From positions 11,131,533 to 11,195,532 of the forward strand of contig NC_085139.1 in assembly GCF_024139115.2 (NCBI RefSeq): a stretch of DNA of 64,000 nt. The letters run 5' to 3'. Positions within the stretch are counted from its first letter, which is position 1. Each line of letters opens with the position of its first letter. This DNA comes from Armigeres subalbatus (taxonomy: Eukaryota > Arthropoda > Insecta > Diptera > Culicidae). The notes under the pieces are model-generated. The model saw nothing but the letters and a program-made list of their open reading frames with translations, searched no databases and had not been told where the DNA came from. The translations under genes were made by a program, and so were the position numbers. Shown here one piece after another: positions 1 to 10,679 of this stretch.

Positions 1-50
1 AAAAAGCAATAGTAAATCCTAAAAAACCCAGATCCACCTAGCGTTGGTGG

Positions 51-476
51 TGCCTTTCTCGCGCATTAAAATAATAAGAAAAACACATAAGAGAGGTCGA
101 AATAGCACTTTAGGGGGATAGATTTTACTTTTTCCATCAAATCATATGCATTTGCGGTGGGACCCTTGGCAGAAAATCAATGTTTTTTTCAATAACTTTG
201 GAACGCAATGACCGATCGGGCCAATTTTCAATAGGAAACAACTAGACCGCAATCCGCGTCGACTGCAACTTGTTGCGAGCAAATCGAATAATGCTAAGTA
301 CCAAAGTACCAAAGTACATTTTTGTACACACACACACACATACAGACATCACCTCAATTCGTCGACCTTGGTCGATTGGTATATATAACACTATGGGTCT
401 CCGAGCCTTCTATCAAAAGTTCGGTTTTGGAGTAATGCTATAGCCTTTACGTATACTTTGTATACGAGAAAGGCAA
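51..476. mobile_element. MITE-like dispersed repeat with short inverted ends
   Basis: The stretch starts with TGCCTTTCTCG (51-61) and ends with its exact reverse complement CGAGAAAGGCA (466-476). It holds no coding potential. A short CA run lies near 328-342. The same TTGCCTTTCTCGTATAC end motif recurs near 48880-48895, so this is a dispersed family. I recall this motif as very common in Aedes genomes, but that is memory, not a search. The transposon superfamily is not clear because no target-site duplication is visible. Confidence 0.5.
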
Positions 477-479
477 AAA

Positions 480-620
480 CGTAATAAAAATCACCACGCC
501 GATTCACGCCGCCGCTGCCGCCGGCTAAAACGGCTTTTGGCGTGACGCCGACAACCCAGGTGCCGCCGACAAAAAATTTGACAAACGCCACCGCAGCCGA
601 ATTTCGGACCGGCGCACACC
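480..620. repeat. GCCGCC-rich dispersed repeat fragment
   Basis: A GC-rich patch with repeated CACGCCG, GCCGCCG and GGCGTGACGCCG words. Related patches occur at 16345-16405 in the same orientation and at 22480-22545 in the opposite orientation, each beside degenerate GGAATTT-type repeats. It does not read as protein in a consistent frame. Confidence 0.4.
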
Positions 621-680
621 TCTAGCGGGCTTGGCCTGACTCTGAACCTGTACTTGTAATGGACGACAAAATCTTTGAAG

Positions 681-1206
681 AATGCTATGCTAATGCTATG
701 CTAATGCTATGCTAATGCTATGCTAATGCTATGCTAATGCTATGCTAATGCTATGCTAATGCTATGCTAATGCTATGCTAATGCTATGCTAATGCTATGC
801 TAATGCTATGCTAATGCTATGCTAATGCTATGCTAATGCTATGCTAATGCTATGCTAATGCTATGCTAATGCTATGCTAATGCTATGCTAATGCTATGCT
901 AATGCTATACTAATGCTATGCTAATGCTATGCTAATACTATGCTAATGCTATGCTAATGCTATGCTAATGCTATGCTAATGCTATGCTAATGCTATGCTA
1001 ATGCTATGCTAATGCTATGCTAATGCTATGCTAATGCTATGCTAATGCTATGCTAATGCTATGCTAATGCTATGCTAATGCTATGCTAATGCTATGCTAA
1101 TGCTATGCTAATGCTATGCTAATGCTATGCTAATGCTATGCTAATGCTATGCTAATGCTATGCTAATGCTATGCTAATGCTATGCTAATGCTATGCTAAT
1201 GCTATG
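681..1206. repeat. 11-bp tandem array, unit AATGCTATGCT
   Basis: About 48 nearly perfect head-to-tail copies of AATGCTATGCT. Only a few single-base variants occur, near 907-910 and 937. High uniformity suggests recent expansion or homogenisation by replication slippage. The unit is itself an imperfect doublet of ATGCT. Confidence 0.97.
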
Positions 1207-1255
1207 AGTTGTGATTCATTTTTCGTGGCAGTTTATTTGACCTAATTAAGAAGCA

Positions 1256-1560
1256 CGGGTCCCTCCTTAGCCGTGCGGTAAGACGCGCGGTTACAAAGCA
1301 AGACCATGCTGAAGGTGGCTGGGTTCGCTTCCCGGTGCCGATCTAGGCAATTTTCGGATTGGAAATTGTTTCGACTTCCCTGTTGTTGTTTCGACTTCCC
1401 GTGCTAGCCTCGATATATGAATGCAAAAATGGTAACCTGGCTTAGAAACCTCGCAGTTAATAACTGTGGAAGTGCTTAATGAACATTAAGCTGCGAGGCG
1501 GCTCTGTCCCAGTGTGGGGATGTAATGCCAAGAAGAAGAAGAAGAAGAAGAAGAAGAAGC
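1256..1560 (+). mobile_element. tRNA-derived SINE, Feilai-like
   Basis: The 5' part has a pol III box A-like TAGCCGTGCGGTAAG (about 1269-1283) and a box B-like GGGTTCGCTTCCC (about 1320-1332). A tRNA-unrelated body follows, and the copy ends in a (GAA)n tail at 1530-1559. This layout and the wording of the body match my memory of the Feilai family of Aedes aegypti. An imperfect direct repeat of TTGTTTCGACTTCCC (about 1367-1401) replaces part of the usual body, so the copy has a small internal deletion or duplication. It is not a functional tRNA gene, since no cloverleaf can be drawn. Confidence 0.8.
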
Positions 1561-2340
1561 AGCACCTGAAAAATATTGCAAAATGAAAGTTTTATATCAG
1601 GTGAATCCCCCAGCGAGAAAATTCACCAATTTCATCTCAAAATTCACCCGACAAATTAAGTTGTTATGCAAATTTTGCGACTGCGCTGATCATAGATGAC
1701 CAACGTGCCCCGTGTTGGTAATTTTTGGGATATTCAGAGCGGAAAACCCATATTCAAATGCACTATAGGTTTACAAGAAATGTTTTAACTCGCGGTTTGA
1801 TTCGTACATGGAAAATCTGATAAAAAAAAACGATTTTAATTTTTATGTATAAGAGTAACTGCATATAGGACATTCACTGATACGAATGGAAACACCTGCT
1901 ATATCCCTAGAGTACTTTTCATTTGAGCAGGGCTCTAATTCATGTGTCTGTCTTTCTCCTACCATACAAATTTTTCAATGAATGGCTGTTACAATTAATT
2001 ACATGGATGGAAAACTCAATTGGTTTGTCATTCTGTACTAATAAAGTTTTATTCAAATACCATAAAATTAAAATCTGTTAAATTTGTTAACTTCGAAACA
2101 AACAACAAGCACATCATTTGAAACATAAAAGGTATACGTAAGCCACACTTTTCTAATCAGAATGTAGCATTCTAAAATTCTATCATCTATCAAACAACAT
2201 TGACCTGCTGCAAAGCAAACAAAAACATTATTTTCGAATTCGTTTCACCACTATTAACTATGTGAAAAACAAACCGCAATTCTATCTCTAGAACCGTTTT
2301 TGCTGTGCCAACGGTTGTCCACTCTTTCAACTTATTTTAC
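1561..2340. other. AT-rich intergenic stretch, no gene seen
   Basis: No open frame, repeat family or RNA gene could be supported here. It separates the SINE from the upstream region of the protease gene. Confidence 0.5.
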
Positions 2341-2351
2341 CACGCTTGGTT

Positions 2352-2361
2352 GGGATTCCCC
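2352..2361. promoter_or_regulatory. NF-kappaB-type motif GGGATTCCCC
   Basis: A perfect match to the GGGRNNYYCC kappaB consensus, 331 bp upstream of the ATG of the clip-domain protease gene. Insect immune genes are often controlled by Rel factors through such sites. Function here is inference from motif and position only. Confidence 0.45.
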
Positions 2362-2424
2362 ACTTTGGATTTACATTCTTGTTTCACGCCACTTCCCTCT
2401 TCTCAACAAACAATTATCATTGCT

Positions 2425-2435
2425 GGAAATTCCCC
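2425..2435. promoter_or_regulatory. Second kappaB-like motif GGAAATTCCCC
   Basis: Lies 257 bp upstream of the protease start codon and about 65 bp downstream of the perfect kappaB match. It differs from GGGRNNYYCC at one position (GGAAATTCCC). Clustering of two sites in one upstream region raises the chance that they are real. Confidence 0.35.
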
Positions 2436-2691
2436 ACCCTGTGCCGCTCAGACTCACCCAATCGTGCAATGATTATCACTGCCCAACTATTAAATATGGA
2501 AGAAAGACGCAGCGTCAGGAAGTTACTGAAACCGGTTGAGTACAAACAACAACACCGCGCGCCAGTCTCATCGATCTCTTTGCGGTGCTGTGATCGCGGC
2601 CCGGTCTGGGATTGATCCCGAAATGCGCTGCAGATGCCAGTTGTGATCGGTCGGTCACCTAAATCGGTCGCAAAGACTTAACTCAGTGATA

Positions 2692-4825
2692 ATGATTAGA
2701 ATTGTAGGTGCGGTGGTTCTCTTCGTGGGGATCGCATCCGCAGCGGAGGTATTCACGAACGCTCAGTTCCAGTGCGGCATTCCCAAGAATGCCAATACGC
2801 TGTTGATCGTCAACGGTGTGGACGCCAAGATCAGCGAATGGCCATGGCATGCTGCGGTTCGGCAACACACCGCCCAAGGAAAGCCGGAGTATGTTTGCGG
2901 TGGATCGCTGGTCAGCGAGAGGTTCGTGGTGACTGCCGCCCACTGTACGATGGACGCGGAAAAGCCGAACAAGAAGGTTCAACTGTCGGTGCAGTTGGGA
3001 GTGAATGCCGTTGGGTCACCTGATGGAAAGGTTTTCAACGTACAGAAGATTCACCGGCATCCCGGGTTCTCGTTGCAAGATTTGAAAGACGACATTGCGT
3101 TGCTCGAACTGGAAAGTCCGGTTCCGTTCAGTGAATCTATTCTACCGGTTTGCATGAGTGAAAGGACTAGTCTAGAGCCTGGTAAGATTGGAGCCGTCGT
3201 AGGTTGGGGATTCACCGAGAACGATATTAAATCTACTACTCTGAAGCTTGCGAAGTTGCCAGTGATTGAGGAAATCGAATGTAAGCGTAAGGAACCGGAA
3301 TTGTACGGCAGGGTGTTGACGAATAAGGTCTTCTGCGCGGGATACACGAATGGGACATCAGCCTGTAATGGAGATAGCGGTGGTGGCATTGTCTTTGAAC
3401 GAGGTGACGCATGGTACTTGGGAGGCATCGTATCGTTCACCAAAGCCAAAGAAGGCGAAGAGCGATGTCTTGCAACTACGTACACCGTATTTACCAAGGT
3501 GACATCATACTTGGACTGGATTGAAGGTGTTACAAATACGGATTTCAGTAACGAATATGGTATTGAGAGTGAGTATCTCCTTGTAATGATTTGAGAGTCT
3601 TTCCTAATAGAATCATTCTTCCCATCTAGAAATCGTCCCATGTTCTGTCGCTGGACAGTCGAACGGAAACTGCGTCCCAGTGCAGCAGTGCCGAAACCTC
3701 TTCGATGAACTGAAGTCTCCATTACTGACCAAGGAAATCGCCAAAGAACTGAGCACGCGGGTGTGCGAACTTCGAGGAATACGTCGCAGCATATGTTGCG
3801 ATCCCAAAGAAGTGGAGCGAATTCCCATTCATCGCAATGCCATTCTCCTACCCCGAGAATGTGGGGTTGCTAAGCGAGCACAACCAACGACGACCGCCGG
3901 CAGGGCAGGAGTGCTCGAGTTCCCATGGATTGCAATGGTGCGATCCAGCAAGGCCACTCCCGACAATGATCCGTACTGCACCGGATCGTTGATCAACAAC
4001 CGTTACGTACTGACTTCAGCCGCTTGTGTGAGATCCAAGGAGCGCAAGGATCTGTGAGTCAATTTGATGTTTTTATTGCTGACTCCGACTGAATTTATGT
4101 TTTTTTTTTCTAATTTCAGTGATTATGTTCGACTTGGAGAACACACTGTGAATACCCAAAGAGATTGTGACACTTTCACAGATCCAAAAACGCGCCAGTC
4201 AGTGCAGGAATGTGCTCCAGCTCCAGTTGAAGTTAAAGCCGTTTTACCATTCACAATCCATCCGCAGGCCGGAAAACCTTTCCGTGGCAATGATTTTGCT
4301 TTGGTACGAATGGTCGACAAGGTTCAATTTTCTGGTAGGTCAACTGCAATAAATTCCTCCAATACTTCACTTCAATTGGAAATATTCCACTCACTTCCAG
4401 ACAACATCCAGCCGGTCTGCCTTCCGATTCGCGAGGACCTCCGAAACCACCTCCCCAACGATTTCGTCCTCTCGATGTTCGAGATCACCAACACCAACAA
4501 CCAGTACACGCAGGAGCTGTACAAAACGCGATCGGTCTTCACCGAGCGCGAGGAATGTGAGGAACGCTTCGAGGACTACGGCTACACGCCGTGGGTGACG
4601 GACAAGATGTTCTGCGCCCTGGCGCAGGGACCCAACTACATCTGCTCGCCGCACATTGGGGCGCCACTGGTGGCGATGGTGCAGCAGGGATCGGTTATGC
4701 GCGCCGTTCAGTACGGCCTGTCGATGATGGGACCGAGCAACTGCACGATCGCGCAAACCATTGCAAAGACGTACATCCGGGTGGCGCTGTACGTGGACTG
4801 GATTCTGGAGAACATTCAAAAGTAG
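2692..4825 (+). CDS. Secreted serine protease, clip domain, protease homologue (SP-CLIP-SPH), 646 aa
   Basis: Four exons: 2692-3568, 3630-4053, 4120-4334, 4401-4825. Introns are 61, 66 and 66 bp, all GT-AG. Residues 1-17 form a signal peptide (MIRIVGAVVLFVGIASA). The first S1 protease domain (about 38-285) has the full triad: TAAHC His84, DDIALL Asp134, GDSGG Ser229. Its mature end IVNG follows Leu38, not Arg or Lys. The S1-pocket position six residues before Ser229 is Ser, which is not trypsin-like. A clip domain follows with Cys297, 307, 313, 338, 348 and 349. The second S1 fold (about 385-645) has TSAAC in place of TAAHC (Ala424), keeps Asp492, and has SPHIGAPL in place of GDSGGPL (Ile591), so it is a non-catalytic homologue. 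Mosquito clip proteases and homologues act in haemolymph cascades for melanisation and Toll signalling. This order recalls multidomain clip (CLIPE-type) proteins, but subgroup and role are inferred. The GTG at 2686 is not used; the ATG at 2692 starts the signal peptide. Confidence 0.9.
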
Positions 4826-4857
4826 GAAACGGTATTTGGGTTGAAGCAATAATTAGT

Positions 4858-4863
4858 AATAAA
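4858..4863 (+). terminator. Poly(A) signal AATAAA of the protease gene
   Basis: A canonical AATAAA hexamer 33 bp after the stop codon, giving a very short 3' UTR, as is common in compact mosquito genes. Confidence 0.7.
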
Positions 4864-5998
4864 ATACGTAAAAATGCCTATGAGATAATGCTTTCAAAAG
4901 TTTTCTTTATCTTCATCATTTCCAACCATTTCCAATCATTTCATTTCCAACCTAAAAAAGAAGGCCAACGGTACGACTGAATCCAAATCAATCCCAAATG
5001 ATTTACTAGGAAGAAATACAACAACAATGTCTTCGATAGAGATTTAATACTTTCCCAGATCAATTAAATAATCTAACCTATAATAATATAGCAATGAAAT
5101 AAGTTTTGATAAAAATCCCTATACAGTCGTTCTTGTTAGCTACTAGTTCATAGGAATTCTCACAATGTTCCGGCTGTATGCAATAGTCAATAACATTTTT
5201 ACTAAATCTAGAATCTTAGACTCTAATCAACTAATGAACTGTGTCATCTTTTGGTTCACAAAGTGACTAAATAGAAAAAGAAGAAAGAATGATGGAGGAG
5301 AACATAAAATCACACAAAATGATGAGTTGTCGAACCCACTCCCTCTATCATCAAAATCTCGACCAACACCCTGGAGCATGAGGTGACTCAAACTGAAAAG
5401 CAACAACAACAAATAGCCACAGACATCAACCTGTTCCACCCGGAAACCAAACGCAGCACCGCACCGATGTCAACGGCGAACGTCAGCCGTAATCACTTGC
5501 AGATGATCGTATTTTATTGCAACAGTAAGAACGCGCCGCAGTGTAAGACTAGAGGCCTCTTATGTAGGACTTTAGGTAGCTATTTAGGTGTAGTGAACGA
5601 ATTCATTGATATGTAAAAACCTTTGGAAATAGCCCTCAATAAAACAAAATTCATACTGTCCGTAATTATGGATCCTTGAATTTCTGTTTTCGAACTCTTT
5701 GTAACAGCTTTTAATTTTTTTAAAATCTTTTCGGTGTTTAGATATTACAACTCATGTAACGGAATAGTCTTCGACAAACATTCTTCTTTCTCTTTTTCTT
5801 TCGTTAGAACAGAGACAGGTTTCGGAGAATGGAAAATGCTCACAAAATTTCGATGAACATTGAAGTTACTATGCCACTCTATTGTGGAACATGCATCTGC
5901 TAAAAGCGTAACTTGAGGAAATCTTCAATCTGTATTTGTCGATGACACTTGATAATTGTAGGGATAGACTAACGCAAAATGAACTCCCCCAAGAAATT
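4864..5998. other. Intergenic stretch, no supported gene
   Basis: AT-rich sequence with an AATAAA at about 5638 and short open frames that look accidental. The part at 5350-5630 is less AT-rich and could be an untranslated exon, but no splice pattern or protein similarity supports that. Confidence 0.4.
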
Positions 5999-5999
5999 A

Positions 6000-6071
6000 T
6001 GACATTTGAGCGGGTCGCATAATGAACGCAAAATGAACTTTTGTTCGAGAAGACGACCCGCTCAAATGTCA
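6000..6071. repeat. 18-bp perfect inverted repeat with a 36-nt loop
   Basis: GACATTTGAGCGGGTCG (6001-6017) is repeated in reverse complement at 6054-6070, with one more paired base at each outer end. The loop contains AACGCAAAATGAAC, which also occurs just upstream at 5971-5984. It may be a terminal piece of a small foldback element; the outer limits are unclear. Confidence 0.6.
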
Positions 6072-6115
6072 AAATCCATCGGGTGAGTGAATTTCATGAG
6101 CTCCTGCACAGGTCT

Positions 6116-6328
6116 ATTGAGACGGGTATTGATAATATAAATATAAACAGAATAAGAGGACATATACATTGGACACGAGTGCCAGATGTGTGAGTGACAG
6201 ATGAGCGGAGTCAGCTTCAGTTTTGTGATGTATTTCGCGGGAAGAAGTAATGCTTCCGAGCTGCTGCGGATCGAGCAGCAGCTGGAGACGGCTGATTCGG
6301 GTGAGGCCGTCTCCTCCGAACACGACAT
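6116..6328. repeat. Module shared with 10680-10899, copy 1
   Basis: Begins ATTGAGACGGGTATTGATAA and ends CCGAACACGACA. It is more than 95 percent identical by eye to 10680-10899. In both places it lies a few hundred bases upstream of an RTE retrotransposon fragment in the same orientation, so it may be part of the 5' region of that element family. It has no convincing open frame. Confidence 0.6.
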
Positions 6329-6778
6329 TGGCCAAGTCGGTTTGTTGTGACAAATGTGACGCTTCCAATTAAATGAGCTCGGTCTTTCGCGAAAAAAAAA
6401 TTAAAACCGCGTTTGTTTTGGTGAAAAAAAAGAGTTGGGTGTTGAGATTATCACATCCAAATGTGTCGGTTTGAGGTTGTGGAAAAAAGGTAAGGTAAAC
6501 ACATCACGAACATTAGTGTGCGTGCGCTAAACGTCATTCATCACTGGTACACTCAGGAAAAAATATAATGCAAAAGCAAAAGTGACACTCATAAAAAAAT
6601 ATATATATTTGTATTCTATTACAACAAAAAAAAAGTGAAAGTGCGCTCTGTGATACTGTAAACCGTGAGAAAATTTGAAAACAAAAATTCTATTACACTC
6701 GAAAAAAATGTGATAATTATGATGTTTGTTTGTGAAATAGAATTCTTTTAATTTGTTTAATCAAACTATAGCATCATC
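6329..6778. other. A-rich spacer upstream of RTE copy A
   Basis: Low-complexity A-runs and a short TA run (6598-6608). No gene is seen. It may be 5' untranslated sequence of the retrotransposon, since it lies between the shared module and the endonuclease start. Confidence 0.35.
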
Positions 6779-9187
6779 AACGTGCACTGCCCACACGAAG
6801 GGAGACCCGACGACGAGAAAGAAGCGTTCTACGCACAACTGGAGCAGACATACGATGGATGCCCACTGCGGGACGTTAAAATCGTCATCGGTGACATGAA
6901 CGCACAGGTAGGAAGGGAGGAAATGTATAGACCGGTCATCGGACCGGATAGTCTGCACACCGTATCGAATGACAACGGCCAACGATGCATAAACTTCGCA
7001 GCCTCCCGCGGAATGGTAGTCCGAAGCACCTTCTTTCCCCGCTAAAATATCCACAAGGCCACATGGAGATCACCTAACCAAGAAACGGAAAACCAAATCG
7101 ATCACGTTCTAATCGACGGTAAATTCTTCTCCGACATCACGAATGTCCGCACTTACCGCAGTGCGAATATTGAATCCGGCCACTACCTCGTTGCGGTATG
7201 GATGCGCTCTAAACTCTCGTCGAAGTCGAACGCCGCAGCTAAACATTGGACTAAAACAAGATGGCAGACTAGCCCAAGACTATACACAGCAGCTGAAAGT
7301 GGCACTTCCAAAGGAAGAGCAGCGAGGCGCAGCTTCTATTTAAGATGGTTGGAGAAATATTCGATCCGCCATTGGTAGCACCGCAACCGCTGCACTTGGC
7401 ACGGTGCCCCGGATCAGAGAAACGACTGGTATGACGGCGAATGTGAGCAGTTAGTGGAAGAGAAGAATGCAGCATGGGCGAGATTGCTGCAACACCGCAC
7501 GAGGGCGAACGAGGCACGATATAAACAGGCGCGGAACAGACAAAACTCGATTTTCCGGAGGAAAAGCGCCAGCAGGAAGATCGAGACCGTGAAGAAACGG
7601 AGCAACTGTACCGCGCTAATAACACACGAAAGTTCTATGAGAAGTTAAACCGTTCACGTAAGGGCCACGTGCCACAGCCTGATATGTGTAAGGACATAAA
7701 CGGGAACCTTCTTACGAACGAGCGTGAGGTGATCCAAAGGTGGCGGCAGCACTACGAAGAACACCTGAATGGCGATGTGGCAGACGAAGATGGCGGTATG
7801 GTGATGGACCTGGGAGAACGCGCGCAGGACATAATTCTACCGGCTCCGGATCTCCAGGAAATCCAGGAGGAGATTGGCCGGCTGAAGAACAACAAAGCCC
7901 CTGGGGTTGACCAACTACCAGGAGAGCTATTTAAACACGGTGGTGAGGCACTGGCTAGAGCGCTGCACTGGGTCATTACCAAGATTTGGGAGGAGGAAGT
8001 TTTGCCGCAGGAGTGGATGGAAGGTGTCGTGTGTCCCATCTACAAAAAGGGCGATAAGCTGGATTGTAGCAACTACCGCGCAATCACATTGCTGAACGCC
8101 GCCTACATGGTACTCTCCCAAATTTTATGCCGTCGACTAGCAGCAACTGCAAGGGAGTTCGTGGGGCAGTACCAGGTGGGTTTTATGGGCGAACGCTCCA
8201 CCACGGACCAGGTGTTCGCCATTCGCCAAGTACTGCAGAAATGCCGCGAATACAACGTGCACATCATCTATTCATCGACTTCAAAGCCGCATATGATACG
8301 ATCGATCGGGACCAGCTATGGCAGCTAATGCACGAACACGGTTTTCCGGATAAACTGACACGGTTGATCAAAGCGACGATGGATCGGGTGATGTGCGTAG
8401 TTCGAGTTTCAGGGGCATTCTCGAGTCCCTTCGAAACCCGCAGAGGGTTACGGCAAGGTGATGGTCTTTTGTGTTTGCTATTCAACATCGCTTTGGAAGG
8501 GGTAATACGAAGAGCAGGGATTAACACGAGTGGTACAATTTTCAATAAGTCCGTCCAGCTATTTGGTTTCGCCGACGACATAGATATTATGGCACGTAAC
8601 TTTGAGAAGATGGAGGAAGCCTACATCAGACTGAAATCTGGAAATCGTACGTACTTTGGACTCCGCAAGACGCTCCGATCGAATAGAGTTCGCCGCCGTA
8701 CCAAACTGACAATCTACAAAACGCTAATTAGACCGGTAGTCCTCTACGGACACGAGACCTGGACGATGCTCGTGGAGGACCAACGCGCACTTGGAGTTTT
8801 CGAAAGGAAAGTGCTGCGTACCATCTATGGTGGGGTGCAGATGGCGGACGGTACGTGGAGGAGGCGAATGAACCACGATTTGCATCAGCTGTTGGGAGAA
8901 CCATCCATCGTTCACACCGCGAAAATCGGACGACTGCGATGGGCCGGGCACGTAGCCAGAATGTCGGACAGTAACCCGGTGAAAATGGTTCTCGACAACG
9001 ATCCGACGGGCTCAAGAAGGCGAGGTGCGCAGCGGGCAAGGTGGATCGATCAGGTGGAAGATGACTTGCGGACCCTCCGTAGACTGCGTGGTTGGCGACG
9101 TGTAGCCATGGACCGAGCCGAATGGAGAAGACTCTTATATACCGCACAGGCCACTTCGGCCTTAGTCTGAATAAATAATAATAATTA
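6779..9187 (+). mobile_element. RTE-clade (JAM1-like) LINE, damaged copy A
   Basis: Encodes remnants of an apurinic-type endonuclease and a reverse transcriptase, the machinery for target-primed insertion. Endonuclease words are visible: IGDMNAQVG (about 6886-6912) and IDHVLIDG (about 7098-7121). The catalytic SDH is changed to SGH (about 7177-7185). RT motifs include FIDFKAAYD (about 8272), RRGLRQGDG (about 8440) and FADD (8568-8579). The frame is broken by a stop at about 7043, frameshifts in 7045-7460 and at about 8260, and a roughly 200-bp deletion at about 8637 compared with copies C and D. The 3' end has the family hairpin AGGCCACTTCGGCCT and an AATAAATAATAATAAT tail, as in other RTE elements. 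It cannot move by itself. Confidence 0.9.
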
Positions 9188-9205
9188 ATCAAATTATTTT
9201 TAGAG

Positions 9206-9424
9206 ACGGTTTCTGATAGGGTGAACAATCATTCCCCCGAGAGGGTATCCCTGAAAGGGTTAACAATCATTCCCCTGAGAGGGTACATAAGAATTCCCCC
9301 GAGAGGGTAAACAATAATTCCCCCGAGAGGGTATCCCTGATAGGGTAAACAATCATTCCCCCGAGAGGGTACACAAGAATTCCCCCGAGAGGGTAAACAA
9401 TAATTCCCCCGAGAGGGTATCTCT
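9206..9424. repeat. Minisatellite, 86-bp higher-order unit of about 22-bp subunits
   Basis: About 2.5 copies of an 86-bp unit; GTATCCCTGA or its variant starts at 9245, 9331 and 9417. Each unit holds four subunits built on ATTCCCCCGAGAGGGTA. The subunit core CCCCGAGAGGG is imperfectly self-complementary and could form hairpins. It begins about 20 bp after the 3' tail of RTE copy A. Confidence 0.85.
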
Positions 9425-10345
9425 AAGCTTGGTAACCTCTTCCATGATGGCATGTTTGAGATCAGCGCTTGACTTGTATTCAGAGTAAGAACATGTAAAC
9501 AAATAGTGAGAATAAGTAAACAAAGAGTTGCGTAGAATATTGTTAATGATTGTTTTCTGATTTTGATGCAAGATTAATGTTCTAGAGCTTGGTAAGTTCT
9601 ATCCATGACTGCATTCCGAAATCAGTGTTTGTCTTGAGTTCGTTGTTAGAAAATGTGAACAAACAGTAGAAAAAAATAAGCAAAGAGTTGCGTATAATGT
9701 TGTTAATGATTGTTTTCTGATTTTTATGCAAGATTGTTGTTCTAGAGCCTGGTAAGTTCTATCCATGACTGCATTCCGAGATCAGTGTTTGTCTTGAGTT
9801 CAGTTTTAGAAAATGTAAACAAAGAGTGGGAAAAAGTAAGCAAAGAATTGCATAGAATGTTGTTAATGATTGTTTTCTAATTTCGATGCAAGAATAATGT
9901 TCTGGAGCCTGGTAAGTTCTATCCATGACTGCATTCCGAGATCACTGTTTGTCTTGAGTTCGGTGTTAGAAATGTAAACAAACAGAAAAAAGTAAGCAAA
10001 GAGTTGCGTAGAATGTTGTTAATGATTGTTTTCTGATTTTGATGCAATATTGATGTTCTAGAGCCTGGTAAGTTTTATCCATGAGTACATTCCAAGATCA
10101 GTGTTTGATTTGAGTTCAGTGTTAGAAAATGTAAACAAAAAGTTGGGAAAAGTAAGCAAAGAGTTGCGTATAATGTTGCTAATGATTATTTTACGATTTT
10201 GATGCAAGATTGATGTTCTAGAGCCTGGTAAGTTCTTTCCATGACTGCATTCCGAGATCAGTGTTTGTCTTGAGTTCAGTGTTAGAAAATGGTAACAAAG
10301 ATTAAGTTCAAGTAAGCGAAGAGTTGCGTAGAATGTTGTTAATGG
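9425..10345. repeat. Satellite array, about 158-bp unit, six copies
   Basis: Units start at about 9425, 9587, 9745, 9905, 10061 and 10220 with the words GAGCCTGGTAAGTTCTATCC. Each unit contains TGCATTCCGAGATCAGTGTT and ends with GATGCAAGATTGATGTTCTA. Adjacent units differ by a few percent to about 10 percent. It abuts the 86-bp minisatellite without a gap. No open frame spans a unit. Confidence 0.9.
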
Positions 10346-10679
10346 TTTGCTTGGAGATTCGAATTACGTGTTTGTGTGTGAATTTTATTTGAAATTTTAA
10401 ATTTCATGATTTGAACACTTTCTATGGAAATCGGTTTGAAACTATGTAAAACTTATGTGGAATTAGTGAACACTCATATATGAGTAGAAAAAAACTTGAT
10501 GAGTTTATTTGTTTAATTTTTTTAATTTGTTGTGAATCCCATGAATGTCACAGTTCTCTGTTCGGTCGGAACTTAAAAGCTCGCAACTGAAAAAAAACTC
10601 ATTATAAAATAGTAGATTGAATTAAATAGTAGAACAAAATAATGATAATGAAGCTATAAGAGAGTAGAACAGGCGGAAG
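10346..10679. other. AT-rich spacer, nothing recognised
   Basis: Sequence between the satellite and the second shared module. It lacks open frames or repeats that I can name. Confidence 0.4.

Noticed and set aside
1263..1340. tRNA gene
   Set aside because: Box A and box B are present but no cloverleaf or anticodon stem forms. The body and (GAA)n tail identify a SINE. The same holds for 27979-28050 and 55804-55853.
2686..2691. GTG start for the protease at 2686
   Set aside because: A nuclear animal gene would use the ATG at 2692, which also starts a proper signal peptide.
3597..4057. Clip part as a separate gene with its own start
   Set aside because: Splice sites at 3569 and 3629 join it in frame to the upstream protease, and no signal peptide or good start codon precedes the clip domain.
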